A stretch of 64,000 bases of DNA, from the NCBI RefSeq assembly GCF_014174515.1, contig NZ_JACJUG010000002.1, forward strand, positions 62,001-126,000. The letters run 5' to 3'. Shown piece by piece: positions 1 through 7,209 of this stretch. Numbering within the stretch: position 1 is the stretch's first letter; every line of letters starts with the position of its first letter. This stretch comes from Mitsuaria sp. WAJ17 (GTDB lineage: Bacteria > Pseudomonadota > Gammaproteobacteria > Burkholderiales > Burkholderiaceae_C). The notes under the pieces were generated by a model. The model ran no database searches, was not told the DNA's origin, and saw nothing but the letters and a program-made list of their open reading frames with translations. The position numbers were made by a program, and so were the translations under genes.

Positions 1-1054
1 AGTCGGGGTCGTGCTCGCTGGGCAGAAAGAGAAACTTGATGCTGCGCGTGTCCGTGGCATGGGGCAGGGCGGCCTCCAGCGCGCGGCCTGCGGCACGGCG
101 CCCCGCGGCGTCGCCGTCGAAGCTGAAGATCACGGACTCGGTGAAGCGGAAGAGCTTGTGGACATGGTCCGCCGTGCACGCCGTGCCCAGCGTTGCCACG
201 GCATTGCTGAAGCCGTGCTGGGCCAGGGCCACCACATCCATATAGCCCTCGACGACCAGGGCGTAGCCGCGCTGGCGCAGCCCCGTGCGGCCTTCGTAGA
301 GCCCGTAGAGTTCGCGACCCTTGCTGAACACCGGGGTTTCGGGCGAATTGAGGTACTTGGGCTCGCCCTTGTCCAGCACCCGCCCGCCGAAGCCGATCAC
401 TTCGCCCTGGACATTGCGGATGGGGAACATGATCCGGTCGCGGAAGCGGTCGTAGCGGCGCTGTTCCTCGGCACTCTTGTCGGGGTCGTCCTGCAGGATC
501 ACCAGGCCGGCCTCGACGAGCAGCGGATCGTCATAGGCCGGGAAGGCGCTGGCCAGTGCACGCCAGCCCTCAGGCGCGTAGCCCAGCCCGAATTGGGCGG
601 CGATGGGGCCTGTCAGTCCGCGACGCTTGAGGTAGTCGATGGCGCGGGCACTGCCCTTGAGCTGCTTGCGGTAGTGCTCAGTGGCTTTGGCCAGCACGTC
701 GGTGAGGCTCAGCTGGTGCGCCTTCTGGGCCTGGGCGCGCTGGATTTCGGCAGGGCTGCGCTCGTCCTGCGGCACCTGCATGCCCACCTGCTGGGCAAGG
801 TCCTCGACGGCCTCGATGAAGCCGGCGCCGGTGTGCTCCATCAGGAAGCCGATGGCATTGCCGTGCACGCCGCAGCCGAAGCAGTGGTAGGTCTGGCGGC
901 TGGGGCTGACGATGAAGCTGGGGGACTTCTCGCCATGGAAAGGGCACAGGCCCTTGTGGTTGATGCCTGCCTTCTTGAGCTCGACGTGGCGCCCCACGAT
1001 ATCGACGATGTCGATGCGGGCGAGCAGGTCCTGGATAAAGCCGGGTGGAATCAC
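1..1054 (-). CDS. dnaG: DNA primase DnaG (3' part cut by window edge)
   Basis: DnaG makes the RNA primers for lagging-strand and restart synthesis at the replication fork. About 351 N-terminal residues of a normally ~600-residue protein are present; the helicase-binding C-terminus lies outside the window. The reading frame shows the CHC2 zinc ribbon (C37, H40, C58, C61 in CPFHGEKSPSF and YHCFGCG). It also shows the RNA polymerase domain and the TOPRIM acidic motif EGYMD (E269), followed by the FDGDAAG metal-binding motif. The start is a GTG at 1054-1052 reading V-I-P-P-G-F-I-Q-D-L-L, which matches the usual DnaG N-terminus. No ATG fits. A -10-like TAGACT ends 6 nt before this GTG, so the message may be leaderless. 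The stop codon of the upstream minus-strand GGDEF/EAL gene is 40 bp away. Identification is secure. Confidence 0.95.
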   Translation of the reverse strand, partial: MIPPGFIQDLLARIDIVDIVGRHVELKKAGINHKGLCPFHGEKSPSFIVSPSRQTYHCFGCGVHGNAIGFLMEHTGAGFIEAVEDLAQQVGMQVPQDERSPAEIQRAQAQKAHQLSLTDVLAKATEHYRKQLKGSARAIDYLKRRGLTGPIAAQFGLGYAPEGWRALASAFPAYDDPLLVEAGLVILQDDPDKSAEEQRRYDRFRDRIMFPIRNVQGEVIGFGGRVLDKGEPKYLNSPETPVFSKGRELYGLYEGRTGLRQRGYALVVEGYMDVVALAQHGFSNAVATLGTACTADHVHKLFRFTESVIFSFDGDAAGRRAAGRALEAALPHATDTRSIKFLFLPSEHDPD

Positions 1055-1060
1055 CGCGGC

Positions 1061-1066
1061 AGTCTA
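1061..1066 (-). promoter_or_regulatory. -10-like element just upstream of dnaG
   Basis: On the minus strand this reads TAGACT and ends 6 nt before the dnaG GTG. Transcription would begin at or next to the start codon. No clear -35 box is visible. Inferred from position only; part of a recurring pattern in this window. Confidence 0.35.
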
Positions 1067-1094
1067 TCGGAAAGCCGGGCCGGGACGGCCGTCT

Positions 1095-4000
1095 CTAGGC
1101 CTGGGTGGCTGGAGCGAACTCGGCCAGCGGCGCAGGCACGCTGATGCGGCCGTCGTAGTCAGGCGAGCGCTCGAAGGCCTGTACCCATATCGGCACCAGC
1201 TCGGCCGGCATGGCGCTGGCGATGCCATGCCCCTGCCCCTGCTCGCAGCCCAGCGCCAGCAAGGCCTGGGCATGGGCAGAGGACTCCACGCCTTCGGCGA
1301 TCACGTCGCAGCCGAAGGTGCGCGCCAGGCTGATCACGCCCTCTACCAGGGCGCGGTCGTGGGCATCGGTGAGCATCTGATGAACGAAGGAACGGTCGAT
1401 CTTGAGCAGGTCCACCGGCAGCTGCTTGAGGTAGCTGAGGTTGGAGTAGCCGGTGCCGAAGTCATCCAGCGCGAACTGCACGCCCAGGCCGCGGCAGTGC
1501 TCGATCAGCCGCTGCGTGGCGGGCACGTCGGCCAGGGCGGCCGATTCCAGCACCTCCAGCATCAGCAGTCGCGCCAGGCCGGGGCGATGGCGCGCCAGCA
1601 ACTCGTCCAGGCGTTGGGCAAAGTCAGGTGACTGCAGGTGCCGCGCGGTGACGTTGACCGCTACCCGCAAGGGGCGACCGTCGGCGGCCCATTGCTCGGC
1701 CTGCTTGAGGGCCTGCTCGATGACCCAATCGCCGATGCGCACGCCCAGCCCGGTGTGCTCCACCAGGGGCAGGAAATGGCCCGGCAGCAGCAGGCCGCGC
1801 TCTGGGTCATGCCAGCGCAGCAGCGCTTCCATGCCCAGCACCTTGCCGCGGCGCAGGTCCACCTTGGGCTGGAAGTGCAGTTGCAGCTCGCCCAGGTCCA
1901 GGGCTTCCTGCATGCGGCCCAGTGCCAGCACCTTGGCCTCGCTGCGCTGGCGCTTGTCGGTGTCGAAGAGCTCGAATCCATCGCGGCCCGAGCGCTTGAC
2001 GCGGTACAGGGCATGGGCGGCATGGCGCATCAGGGTCTCGGTGTCCGAGGCGTCCTGCGGGAAAAGGGTGGCGCCCAGGCTGGCGGTGAGGTGCATGGGG
2101 CTGCCGGGGGTGATGTCGTAGAGCGGTGCCCGCACCACGTCCAGCAGCCGTCCCAGCGCCAGCCGCGACTCTTCCTCGTTGCGGCAGCGCAGGATCAGCG
2201 CAAAACCGTCGCCGCCGATGCGCGCCAGTTGGTCGGTCCAGCGCTCGGTGCGGCGCAGGCTGCTGCGCAGGCGCCGAGCCATCTCCACCAGGGTCTGGTC
2301 GCCCGCGCCGCGGCCCAAGCGTTCGTTGATGGCGCTGAAGTGGTCCAGGTCCAGGTTGCAGACGCACAGCATGAAGCCCTCGCTGCGCGCCAACTCCAGC
2401 GCCTGGCCCAGTTGGGCCACGAAGCTGGCCTGGTTGGGCAGGCCGGTAAGGGCGTCGAACTGGTTCTGGCGCAGCAACTGGTTCTGCTGCCACTCCTCCT
2501 GCGTGCGGTCCTGGAGGGCGAAGACGTGGTAGCGCAGCAGGCCATCGTCGTCATGGAGCAGGCTCAGCCGGACCTGCAGCACCTTGGCCTGACCCTTGGC
2601 ATTGCGAAGGCGCAGCGGCCCTTCCCATTGGCCTTGCAGGGACAGTGCTTCGGCCATGGCGTCTGGGTGGATGCCGTTGTGCCGCAGCAGCTCGGGGTCC
2701 ACCAGCAGGCAGGGCGAGCCGATCAGGGATTCACGGTCCCGGCACAGGATGGCGCAGCTGCTCGGGTTCATATCGACGACCCGATGCTGGGGGTCGCTCA
2801 CGAGGATGCCTTCGTGCACGGTCTGGAACAGGTGGGCGCTGAGCTGCTCGCGCTCGCGGGCGACCTTGAGGCTGGTGATGTCCCGCAGGCTGGCCACCAC
2901 CAGGGCGGGGTGGCCGTAGGTGTCACGCTCCATGACCTGGGCATGCCAGTGCAGCCAGCGCCACTCGCCCGCCGGCCGCACGCGCAGCTCTACGCTGGCG
3001 CTCTGGGGGTCGCCGTCCTCGCTCTGGAGCAGGCGCTCCTGAGCCTGAGACACGCGCGGCCGGTCCAGGGGATGGGCATGTTCCAGCCACTGCTCCAGGT
3101 CCTTGCCGCCGCGGCTGCCGCTCAGCGCCTGCCAGCGCAGGCTCAGGCGCGGCAGCTGCTCGCTGGCCCGCCAGACCATGAGACCCAGTCCGCTGGCGTC
3201 GAATAGCGACTGCCACTGCTGCAGCTGCAGGCGCTGCCGCGCCCGCATCAGCTGCACGATCATGGGCAGCATGGCGGCGGCCAGCAGTTCGCAGGCCATC
3301 TCCAGCGGCGGTTCGTCCGCATGCTCCATCGCCTCGGACAAGCCCTCGGCGCCATGGTGCAAGCCCAGGCTGATCGTCACGGCCAGGGCGGCAAGGCTGC
3401 TGATCCAGGGCGGGGACTGCCAGGCCAGGAGGGTCAGCAACACCAGCCACAGCGCGGGCAGGGGCGGCCAATGCAGCAGCCAACTGGAGGCCAGGCACAG
3501 GGTCAGAGCCAGGGCGGCTGCAATGGCGCCGGCGGAGGCCGGCTCGCGCGTGCTGCCGGGCCGCGGGTACAGGCTCAGCACCAGGGGCAGAGTCAGGGTA
3601 AGCGCCGTGCTGCTGGCGGCCCAGCGGAACAGCAGGGTCAAGCCCGCAGCGCCTGGCTCGCTGCGCCATGCCGTCCAGCGATGCTCGGCGCCCTCGATGC
3701 CAGGCAGCAGCGGCAGCAGGCTGGCCAGGGGTGCCGCGATCAGCAGGCAGGCCACCAGGCTCAGCTCGTGGTCCCTGCTGTCGTCCAGCGATTGCTTGAA
3801 ATCCTGCCTGCACAGGAAAGCATGTGCAGCAGCGGCCGCGAGCAGTGCGTTCAGTGTCTGGACCAGGGCGGCCAGGCCGCTGGCGGCGTGCAACTGCAGC
3901 AGCGCGAAGGCACCGACACCGAGCACAGGAAGCGCGCTCCAGCGCCCGCGCAGCAGGCCGATCAACACCAGGCTCACCAGGCCCGCCTGAGTCCAGGCAT

Positions 4001-4136
4001 GGTCCACCGGCTGGTGCAGATGCAGCGAGAAGCGGATCAGCAGGTAAAGAAGGACCGAGACGCCCGCCGCGACGGCAAGGCTTTGGGCGATGGGGCTGCT
4101 GGCGTGGCGCGCCGGCCGGGCGTTGCGGGCAGTCAA
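1095..4136 (-). CDS. Membrane PAS-GGDEF-EAL cyclic-di-GMP protein, degenerate GGDGF
   Basis: A 1013-residue cyclic-di-GMP signalling protein. Residues 1-300 are a run of hydrophobic helices (MASE1-like sensor, low certainty). Two PAS-like regions follow (about 320-430 and 440-570), then GGDEF (about 580-745) and EAL (about 750-1005). The GGDEF signature reads GGDGF at 641-645, so the catalytic glutamate is replaced by glycine and cyclase activity is doubtful. The EAL domain keeps its key residues: EALLRW at 770, N in VAVNVTARH, E in LEVLES, DDFGTGYSNLSYLK, KIDRSFV and AEGVES. It is therefore probably a phosphodiesterase whose GGDEF domain is regulatory. The assigned start is a TTG at 4136-4134; upstream codons stay open for a short way, so the exact start is uncertain. 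It lies directly upstream of dnaG on the same strand. Confidence 0.9.
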   Translation of the reverse strand: MTARNARPARHASSPIAQSLAVAAGVSVLLYLLIRFSLHLHQPVDHAWTQAGLVSLVLIGLLRGRWSALPVLGVGAFALLQLHAASGLAALVQTLNALLAAAAAHAFLCRQDFKQSLDDSRDHELSLVACLLIAAPLASLLPLLPGIEGAEHRWTAWRSEPGAAGLTLLFRWAASSTALTLTLPLVLSLYPRPGSTREPASAGAIAAALALTLCLASSWLLHWPPLPALWLVLLTLLAWQSPPWISSLAALAVTISLGLHHGAEGLSEAMEHADEPPLEMACELLAAAMLPMIVQLMRARQRLQLQQWQSLFDASGLGLMVWRASEQLPRLSLRWQALSGSRGGKDLEQWLEHAHPLDRPRVSQAQERLLQSEDGDPQSASVELRVRPAGEWRWLHWHAQVMERDTYGHPALVVASLRDITSLKVAREREQLSAHLFQTVHEGILVSDPQHRVVDMNPSSCAILCRDRESLIGSPCLLVDPELLRHNGIHPDAMAEALSLQGQWEGPLRLRNAKGQAKVLQVRLSLLHDDDGLLRYHVFALQDRTQEEWQQNQLLRQNQFDALTGLPNQASFVAQLGQALELARSEGFMLCVCNLDLDHFSAINERLGRGAGDQTLVEMARRLRSSLRRTERWTDQLARIGGDGFALILRCRNEEESRLALGRLLDVVRAPLYDITPGSPMHLTASLGATLFPQDASDTETLMRHAAHALYRVKRSGRDGFELFDTDKRQRSEAKVLALGRMQEALDLGELQLHFQPKVDLRRGKVLGMEALLRWHDPERGLLLPGHFLPLVEHTGLGVRIGDWVIEQALKQAEQWAADGRPLRVAVNVTARHLQSPDFAQRLDELLARHRPGLARLLMLEVLESAALADVPATQRLIEHCRGLGVQFALDDFGTGYSNLSYLKQLPVDLLKIDRSFVHQMLTDAHDRALVEGVISLARTFGCDVIAEGVESSAHAQALLALGCEQGQGHGIASAMPAELVPIWVQAFERSPDYDGRISVPAPLAEFAPATQA

Positions 4137-4334
4137 GCGAGGCTGACTCGGAAAGGTGGGCGCCCTCCACGGGCGCAGGGGGTGGAGCAGGCCATGCTAG
4201 CAGCCAGGTCCTGGGGCGAGCTTTCAGGGCGGCCACTCAGGCAAGGGGGCGGGATTGCACCGATGGTGCACAGGACGCCCACCCAGCGGAGCCCCCCGGA
4301 AGGCGCTGCGACCCGCGCGGTCCGCACCTGGCAA

Positions 4335-4356
4335 GAAAAAAGCGGCCGAAGCCGCT
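4335..4356 (-). terminator. Intrinsic terminator of the H-NS-family gene
   Basis: On the minus strand AGCGGC-TTCG-GCCGCT forms a perfect 6-bp hairpin with a stable TTCG tetraloop. It is followed by a run of six T, 26 bp after the stop codon of the H-NS-like gene. Confidence 0.9.
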
Positions 4357-4382
4357 TGATCTGGATAGCCTGGAGGAGGACT

Positions 4383-4685
4383 TCAGACGTGGAAGTCTTC
4401 CAGCTTGGCGCCGGCGGCGATGGCCGCCTTCAGCCACTTGGGCTGCAGGCCGCGGCCGCTCCAGCTTTCGCCGGTGGCCTGGTTGCGGTACTTGGCCGCG
4501 ACCTTGCTGGCCGCCTTCGCGGCCTTGGGCGGGCGCGAGCCGAGATCGGCCGCGGTCAGGCCGTAATCGGCCATCAGCGAGCGGACCTTGGCGATGGCCT
4601 CGCTGCGTTCCTTGTCCTTGGTTTCAGCAATTTGCTGATCCAGCGCGGCTCGTTGAGCCAGCAATTCCTTCAGTGATGAAGCCAT
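4383..4685 (-). CDS. H-NS family nucleoid-associated protein
   Basis: A 100-residue DNA-binding protein of the H-NS/MvaT-like histone family that binds and often silences AT-rich DNA. The N-terminal half (residues 1-40) is a charged coiled coil for oligomerisation (LAQRAALDQQIAETKDKERSE). A lysine/alanine linker at about 54-64 leads to the C-terminal DNA-binding module YRNQATGESWSGRGLQPKWL, which holds the conserved W-S-GRG-P-W core. Length is normal for betaproteobacterial members. It is a single-gene unit with its own promoter (TACAAT at 4737-4732 on the minus strand) and its own terminator. The upstream region is distinctly A+T-rich for this genome, as expected for an autoregulated H-NS gene. 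The family is clear; which paralogue it is cannot be told. Confidence 0.9.
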   Translation of the reverse strand: MASSLKELLAQRAALDQQIAETKDKERSEAIAKVRSLMADYGLTAADLGSRPPKAAKAASKVAAKYRNQATGESWSGRGLQPKWLKAAIAAGAKLEDFHV

Positions 4686-4731
4686 TTTGCAACCCTCGCG
4701 CGGTAACGAGAACGAATTGTCTCTGCCCGGG

Positions 4732-4737
4732 ATTGTA
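4732..4737 (-). promoter_or_regulatory. -10 box of the H-NS-family gene
   Basis: TACAAT on the minus strand, about 46 nt before the start codon, inside an A+T-rich patch (4735-4800) that stands out from its GC-rich surroundings. The -35 region is not convincing. Confidence 0.5.
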
Positions 4738-4857
4738 GATAAATATTTCCGATTACGGACGGGTGGGATTATGTCTGGTCAGGATTTGTTATTTTTGCAA
4801 CGAATCGGGGGCTTTCCCCGGGGTTTCTCTCCACGCATTTTCCAGTCGCCGGGCAAG

Positions 4858-4881
4858 AAAAAGGCCAGGAAGCTCCTGGCC
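4858..4881 (-). terminator. Intrinsic terminator after yggX
   Basis: On the minus strand GGCCAGGA-GCT-TCCTGGCC is an 8-bp perfect hairpin with a 3-nt loop followed by TTTTT, 34 bp past the yggX stop codon. Confidence 0.9.
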
Positions 4882-4914
4882 TGCAGCGGGCGGATGGCGC
4901 CGGATTATTCGTCG

Positions 4915-5187
4915 TCAGGCGGAGGGCGGCACGTATCCGGCCGGCTGTTCGGCACCGCCGCCGAAGAAGAATTGCTCCATCTGGCGCGCCAGATACTGGC
5001 GGGCCCGCTGGTCGGCCAGATTGAGGCGGTTTTCATTGACCAGCATGGTCTGGTGCTTCATCCAGAGCTGCCAGGCTTCCTTGCTGACGTTCTCGTAGAT
5101 GCGCTTGCCCAGTTCGCCCGGATAGGGCGCAAAGTCCAGGCCTTCGCCTTCCTTGTTCAGATAGGTGCATTGCACGGTGCGGGCCAT
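4915..5187 (-). CDS. yggX: Probable Fe(2+)-trafficking / oxidative damage protection protein
   Basis: A 90-residue cytoplasmic protein of the YggX family, which is thought to handle labile iron and protect Fe-S clusters during oxidative stress. The sequence begins [19 protein letters not shown] with the family's conserved cysteine (C7). It keeps the characteristic stretches [34 protein letters not shown] and [14 protein letters not shown]. Length is typical, about 90 residues. It stands alone between its terminator and argA, on the same strand as argA but 107 bp downstream of it. Assignment by whole-length resemblance is firm. Confidence 0.95.
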   Translation of the reverse strand: MARTVQCTYLNKEGEGLDFAPYPGELGKRIYENVSKEAWQLWMKHQTMLVNENRLNLADQRARQYLARQMEQFFFGGGAEQPAGYVPPSA

Positions 5188-5294
5188 GGTATTCCTCGTC
5201 GAAATCGGTGGGTTGAATGCAATGCCGCACTGTAGCGCGCGGCTGAAAACCTGGGGAAACTAGGGGCGCTGACAGCGCCGTCAGGGGGAGGCTC

Positions 5295-6632
5295 TCAGAG
5301 CTTCTTGACCAGTACCTGCGAGCGGCGGTCCCAGTTGTACTTGCGCTTGCGCTCCTCGGGCAGCCAGTCCGGGTCCACCTGTGCGAAGCCGCGCTTGATG
5401 AACCAGTGCATGGTGCGGGTGGTCAGCACAAAGATGCTGTTGAGGCCCATGGCCTTGGCGCGCTGCTCCACGCGCTTGAGGATGCGGTCGCCATCGCCCT
5501 GGCCTTGCACGGCGGGTGAGACGGTGAGGGCGGCCATCTCGGCGGTCTTGGCTTCCACGTAGGGATACAGGGCGGCGCAGCCAAATATCACGCCGTCGTG
5601 CTCGATCACGGAATAGAGCTCGATATCCCGCTCGATTTCCGTGCGGTCGCGCTTGACCAGGGTGCCGTCGCGCTCGAAGGGCTCGATCAGGGCAATGATG
5701 CCGCCGATGTCGTCGGCATTGGCCTCGCGCAGGCTTTCGAGTTTCTCGTCCACCACCATGGTGCCGATGCCGTCATGGGTGTAAACCTCCTGCAGCAGGG
5801 CGCCGTCCACAGACAACGGCAGTATGTGGGAGCGTTCAACGCCGGCTTGGCAGGCCTTAACGCAGTGCTGCAGGTAGAAATTCACGTCCAAGGGGTCCGT
5901 CGGGGCGGGTTTGCCGGCCAGCATGCGAACGGCGTCTGCAAGGGCGAGTTCGGTATCGATGGCGCTGTCGGGATCGGCGGGGTTTTCCGGCACGCCGGCC
6001 ACTTCACAGACGAACAGCAGTTTGTCGGCCTGCAGGGCAATGGCCGTACTGGTGGCCACGTCTTCCATGCTGAGATTGAAGGCCTCGCCGGTGGGGGAGA
6101 AACCAAAAGGTGACAGCAGCACCACGGCGCCGGTATCGAGTGCGCGCTGGATGGCCGTGGCGTCCACCTTGCGGACCAGGCCGCTGTGCTGGAAATCCAC
6201 GCCATCGACGATACCCACCGGCCGTGCCGTCAGGAAATTGCCCGACACCACGCGCACAGCGGCATTCGCCATGGGGGTATTGGGCAGGCCCTGGGAAAAT
6301 GCTGCTTCAATCTCGAAACGAAGTTGGCCGGCCGCTTCCTGGGCGCAGTCCAGGGCGATGGCGTCGGTCACGCGCATGCCGTGGCTGTAGCGCGAGGTCT
6401 GGCCCTTGGCGGCGAGCTGTTCGTTCACCTGTGGCCGGAAGCCATGCACCAGCACGATGTTGATGCCCATGGCGTGCATGATGGACAGGTCCTGCACGAA
6501 GGCATTGAGCTTGCCGGCTGCCACCAGTTCTCCGGTCATGCCGACCACGAAAGTCTCGCCGCGGTAGGCGTGAATATAGGGCGCCACGGCGCGGAACCAG
6601 GGCACGAAGGTGTGGGGAAATACCAGACTCAT
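5295..6632 (-). CDS. argA: N-acetylglutamate synthase (ArgA)
   Basis: A 445-residue enzyme catalysing the first step of arginine biosynthesis, transfer of acetyl from acetyl-CoA to glutamate. The N-terminal two thirds is an amino-acid-kinase-like fold (starting at FVVGMTGELVAAGK) that normally binds arginine as feedback inhibitor. The C-terminal 140 residues are a GNAT acetyltransferase domain with the acetyl-CoA loop VSPAVQGQGDGDRIL. The start at ATG 6632-6630 (MSLVFPHTFVPWFR) matches the conserved N-terminus, although the frame stays open far upstream. A -10-like CACAAT ends 8 nt before this ATG, so it may be leaderless. The arginine lyase gene argH is in the same window but 38 kb away. Confidence 0.95.
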   Translation of the reverse strand: MSLVFPHTFVPWFRAVAPYIHAYRGETFVVGMTGELVAAGKLNAFVQDLSIMHAMGINIVLVHGFRPQVNEQLAAKGQTSRYSHGMRVTDAIALDCAQEAAGQLRFEIEAAFSQGLPNTPMANAAVRVVSGNFLTARPVGIVDGVDFQHSGLVRKVDATAIQRALDTGAVVLLSPFGFSPTGEAFNLSMEDVATSTAIALQADKLLFVCEVAGVPENPADPDSAIDTELALADAVRMLAGKPAPTDPLDVNFYLQHCVKACQAGVERSHILPLSVDGALLQEVYTHDGIGTMVVDEKLESLREANADDIGGIIALIEPFERDGTLVKRDRTEIERDIELYSVIEHDGVIFGCAALYPYVEAKTAEMAALTVSPAVQGQGDGDRILKRVEQRAKAMGLNSIFVLTTRTMHWFIKRGFAQVDPDWLPEERKRKYNWDRRSQVLVKKL

Positions 6633-6640
6633 GGTGGGCG

Positions 6641-6646
6641 ATTGTG
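6641..6646 (-). promoter_or_regulatory. -10-like element next to argA start
   Basis: CACAAT on the minus strand, ending 8 nt before the argA ATG with no Shine-Dalgarno sequence between. Suggestive of a leaderless message; no clear -35 box. Confidence 0.35.
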
Positions 6647-6758
6647 CCGCAGCCGCCGGGCATACCCTGATCGACATCGGGACGGCAGGCACTTGTGCGC
6701 GGGCGGGCCTGGCGGGAGGATGGCCCTCCCGTGACTTCACATTGCCAGGAGACAGATC

Positions 6759-7148
6759 ATGGACGTCTTCACCACCCCCGGTGCCTTCAGCTGGTCCGAA
6801 CTGATGACCCAGGACCCTGCCCGCGCGGCCGAGTTCTACGGCAGCCTCTTCGGCTGGACCATCGAGGCCATGGACATGCCCATGGGCAAGTACTACGTGG
6901 CCAAGGTGGGGGACGTGGCCGTGGGCGGCATGGCCAGTTGCTCCGAAGGCACGCCGGCCATGCCACCGGCCTGGGGCTGCTACGTGACCGTCGCCAATGT
7001 GGACGACACCATCCGCCAATGCGAGTCGCTGGGCGGCAAGGTGCTGATGCCGGCCATGGACGTGCCCACGGTCGGTCGCATGGCCTGTATCCAGGATCCA
7101 CAGGGCGCCACCCTCAGCGTCATCAGCTACTTCCCGCGTGAGGGCTGA
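6759..7148 (+). CDS. VOC family (glyoxalase/dioxygenase-like) protein
   Basis: A 129-residue vicinal-oxygen-chelate fold protein. It opens with GAFSWSELMTQDPARAAEFYGSLFGW, the usual beta-alpha entry of small VOC proteins, and ends in QDPQGATLSVISYF with a possible metal ligand region. Members include glyoxalase I, antibiotic-binding proteins and enzymes of unknown substrate; none of these can be chosen from sequence. An AGGAG ribosome binding site lies 7-8 nt before the ATG. It is divergent from argA and only 61 bp before the hrpA start. Confidence 0.85.
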   Translation: MDVFTTPGAFSWSELMTQDPARAAEFYGSLFGWTIEAMDMPMGKYYVAKVGDVAVGGMASCSEGTPAMPPAWGCYVTVANVDDTIRQCESLGGKVLMPAMDVPTVGRMACIQDPQGATLSVISYFPREG

Positions 7149-7194
7149 AGAGCGGGGGGGGGCCTGTCTTTTCGGCCGCCCGGCGCGGGGCACG

Positions 7195-7200
7195 GATAAT
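7195..7200 (+). promoter_or_regulatory. -10-like element next to hrpA start
   Basis: GATAAT ending 9 nt before the GTG at 7210. This placement helps choose that GTG over the ATG at 7138, because a message begun here could not contain the upstream ATG. Confidence 0.45.
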
Positions 7201-7209
7201 CCGCGCGCC

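Noticed and set aside
7138..7209. ATG at 7138 as hrpA start
   Set aside because: It would overlap the VOC gene and lies upstream of the probable -10; the GTG at 7210 fits better, though this is not proven.
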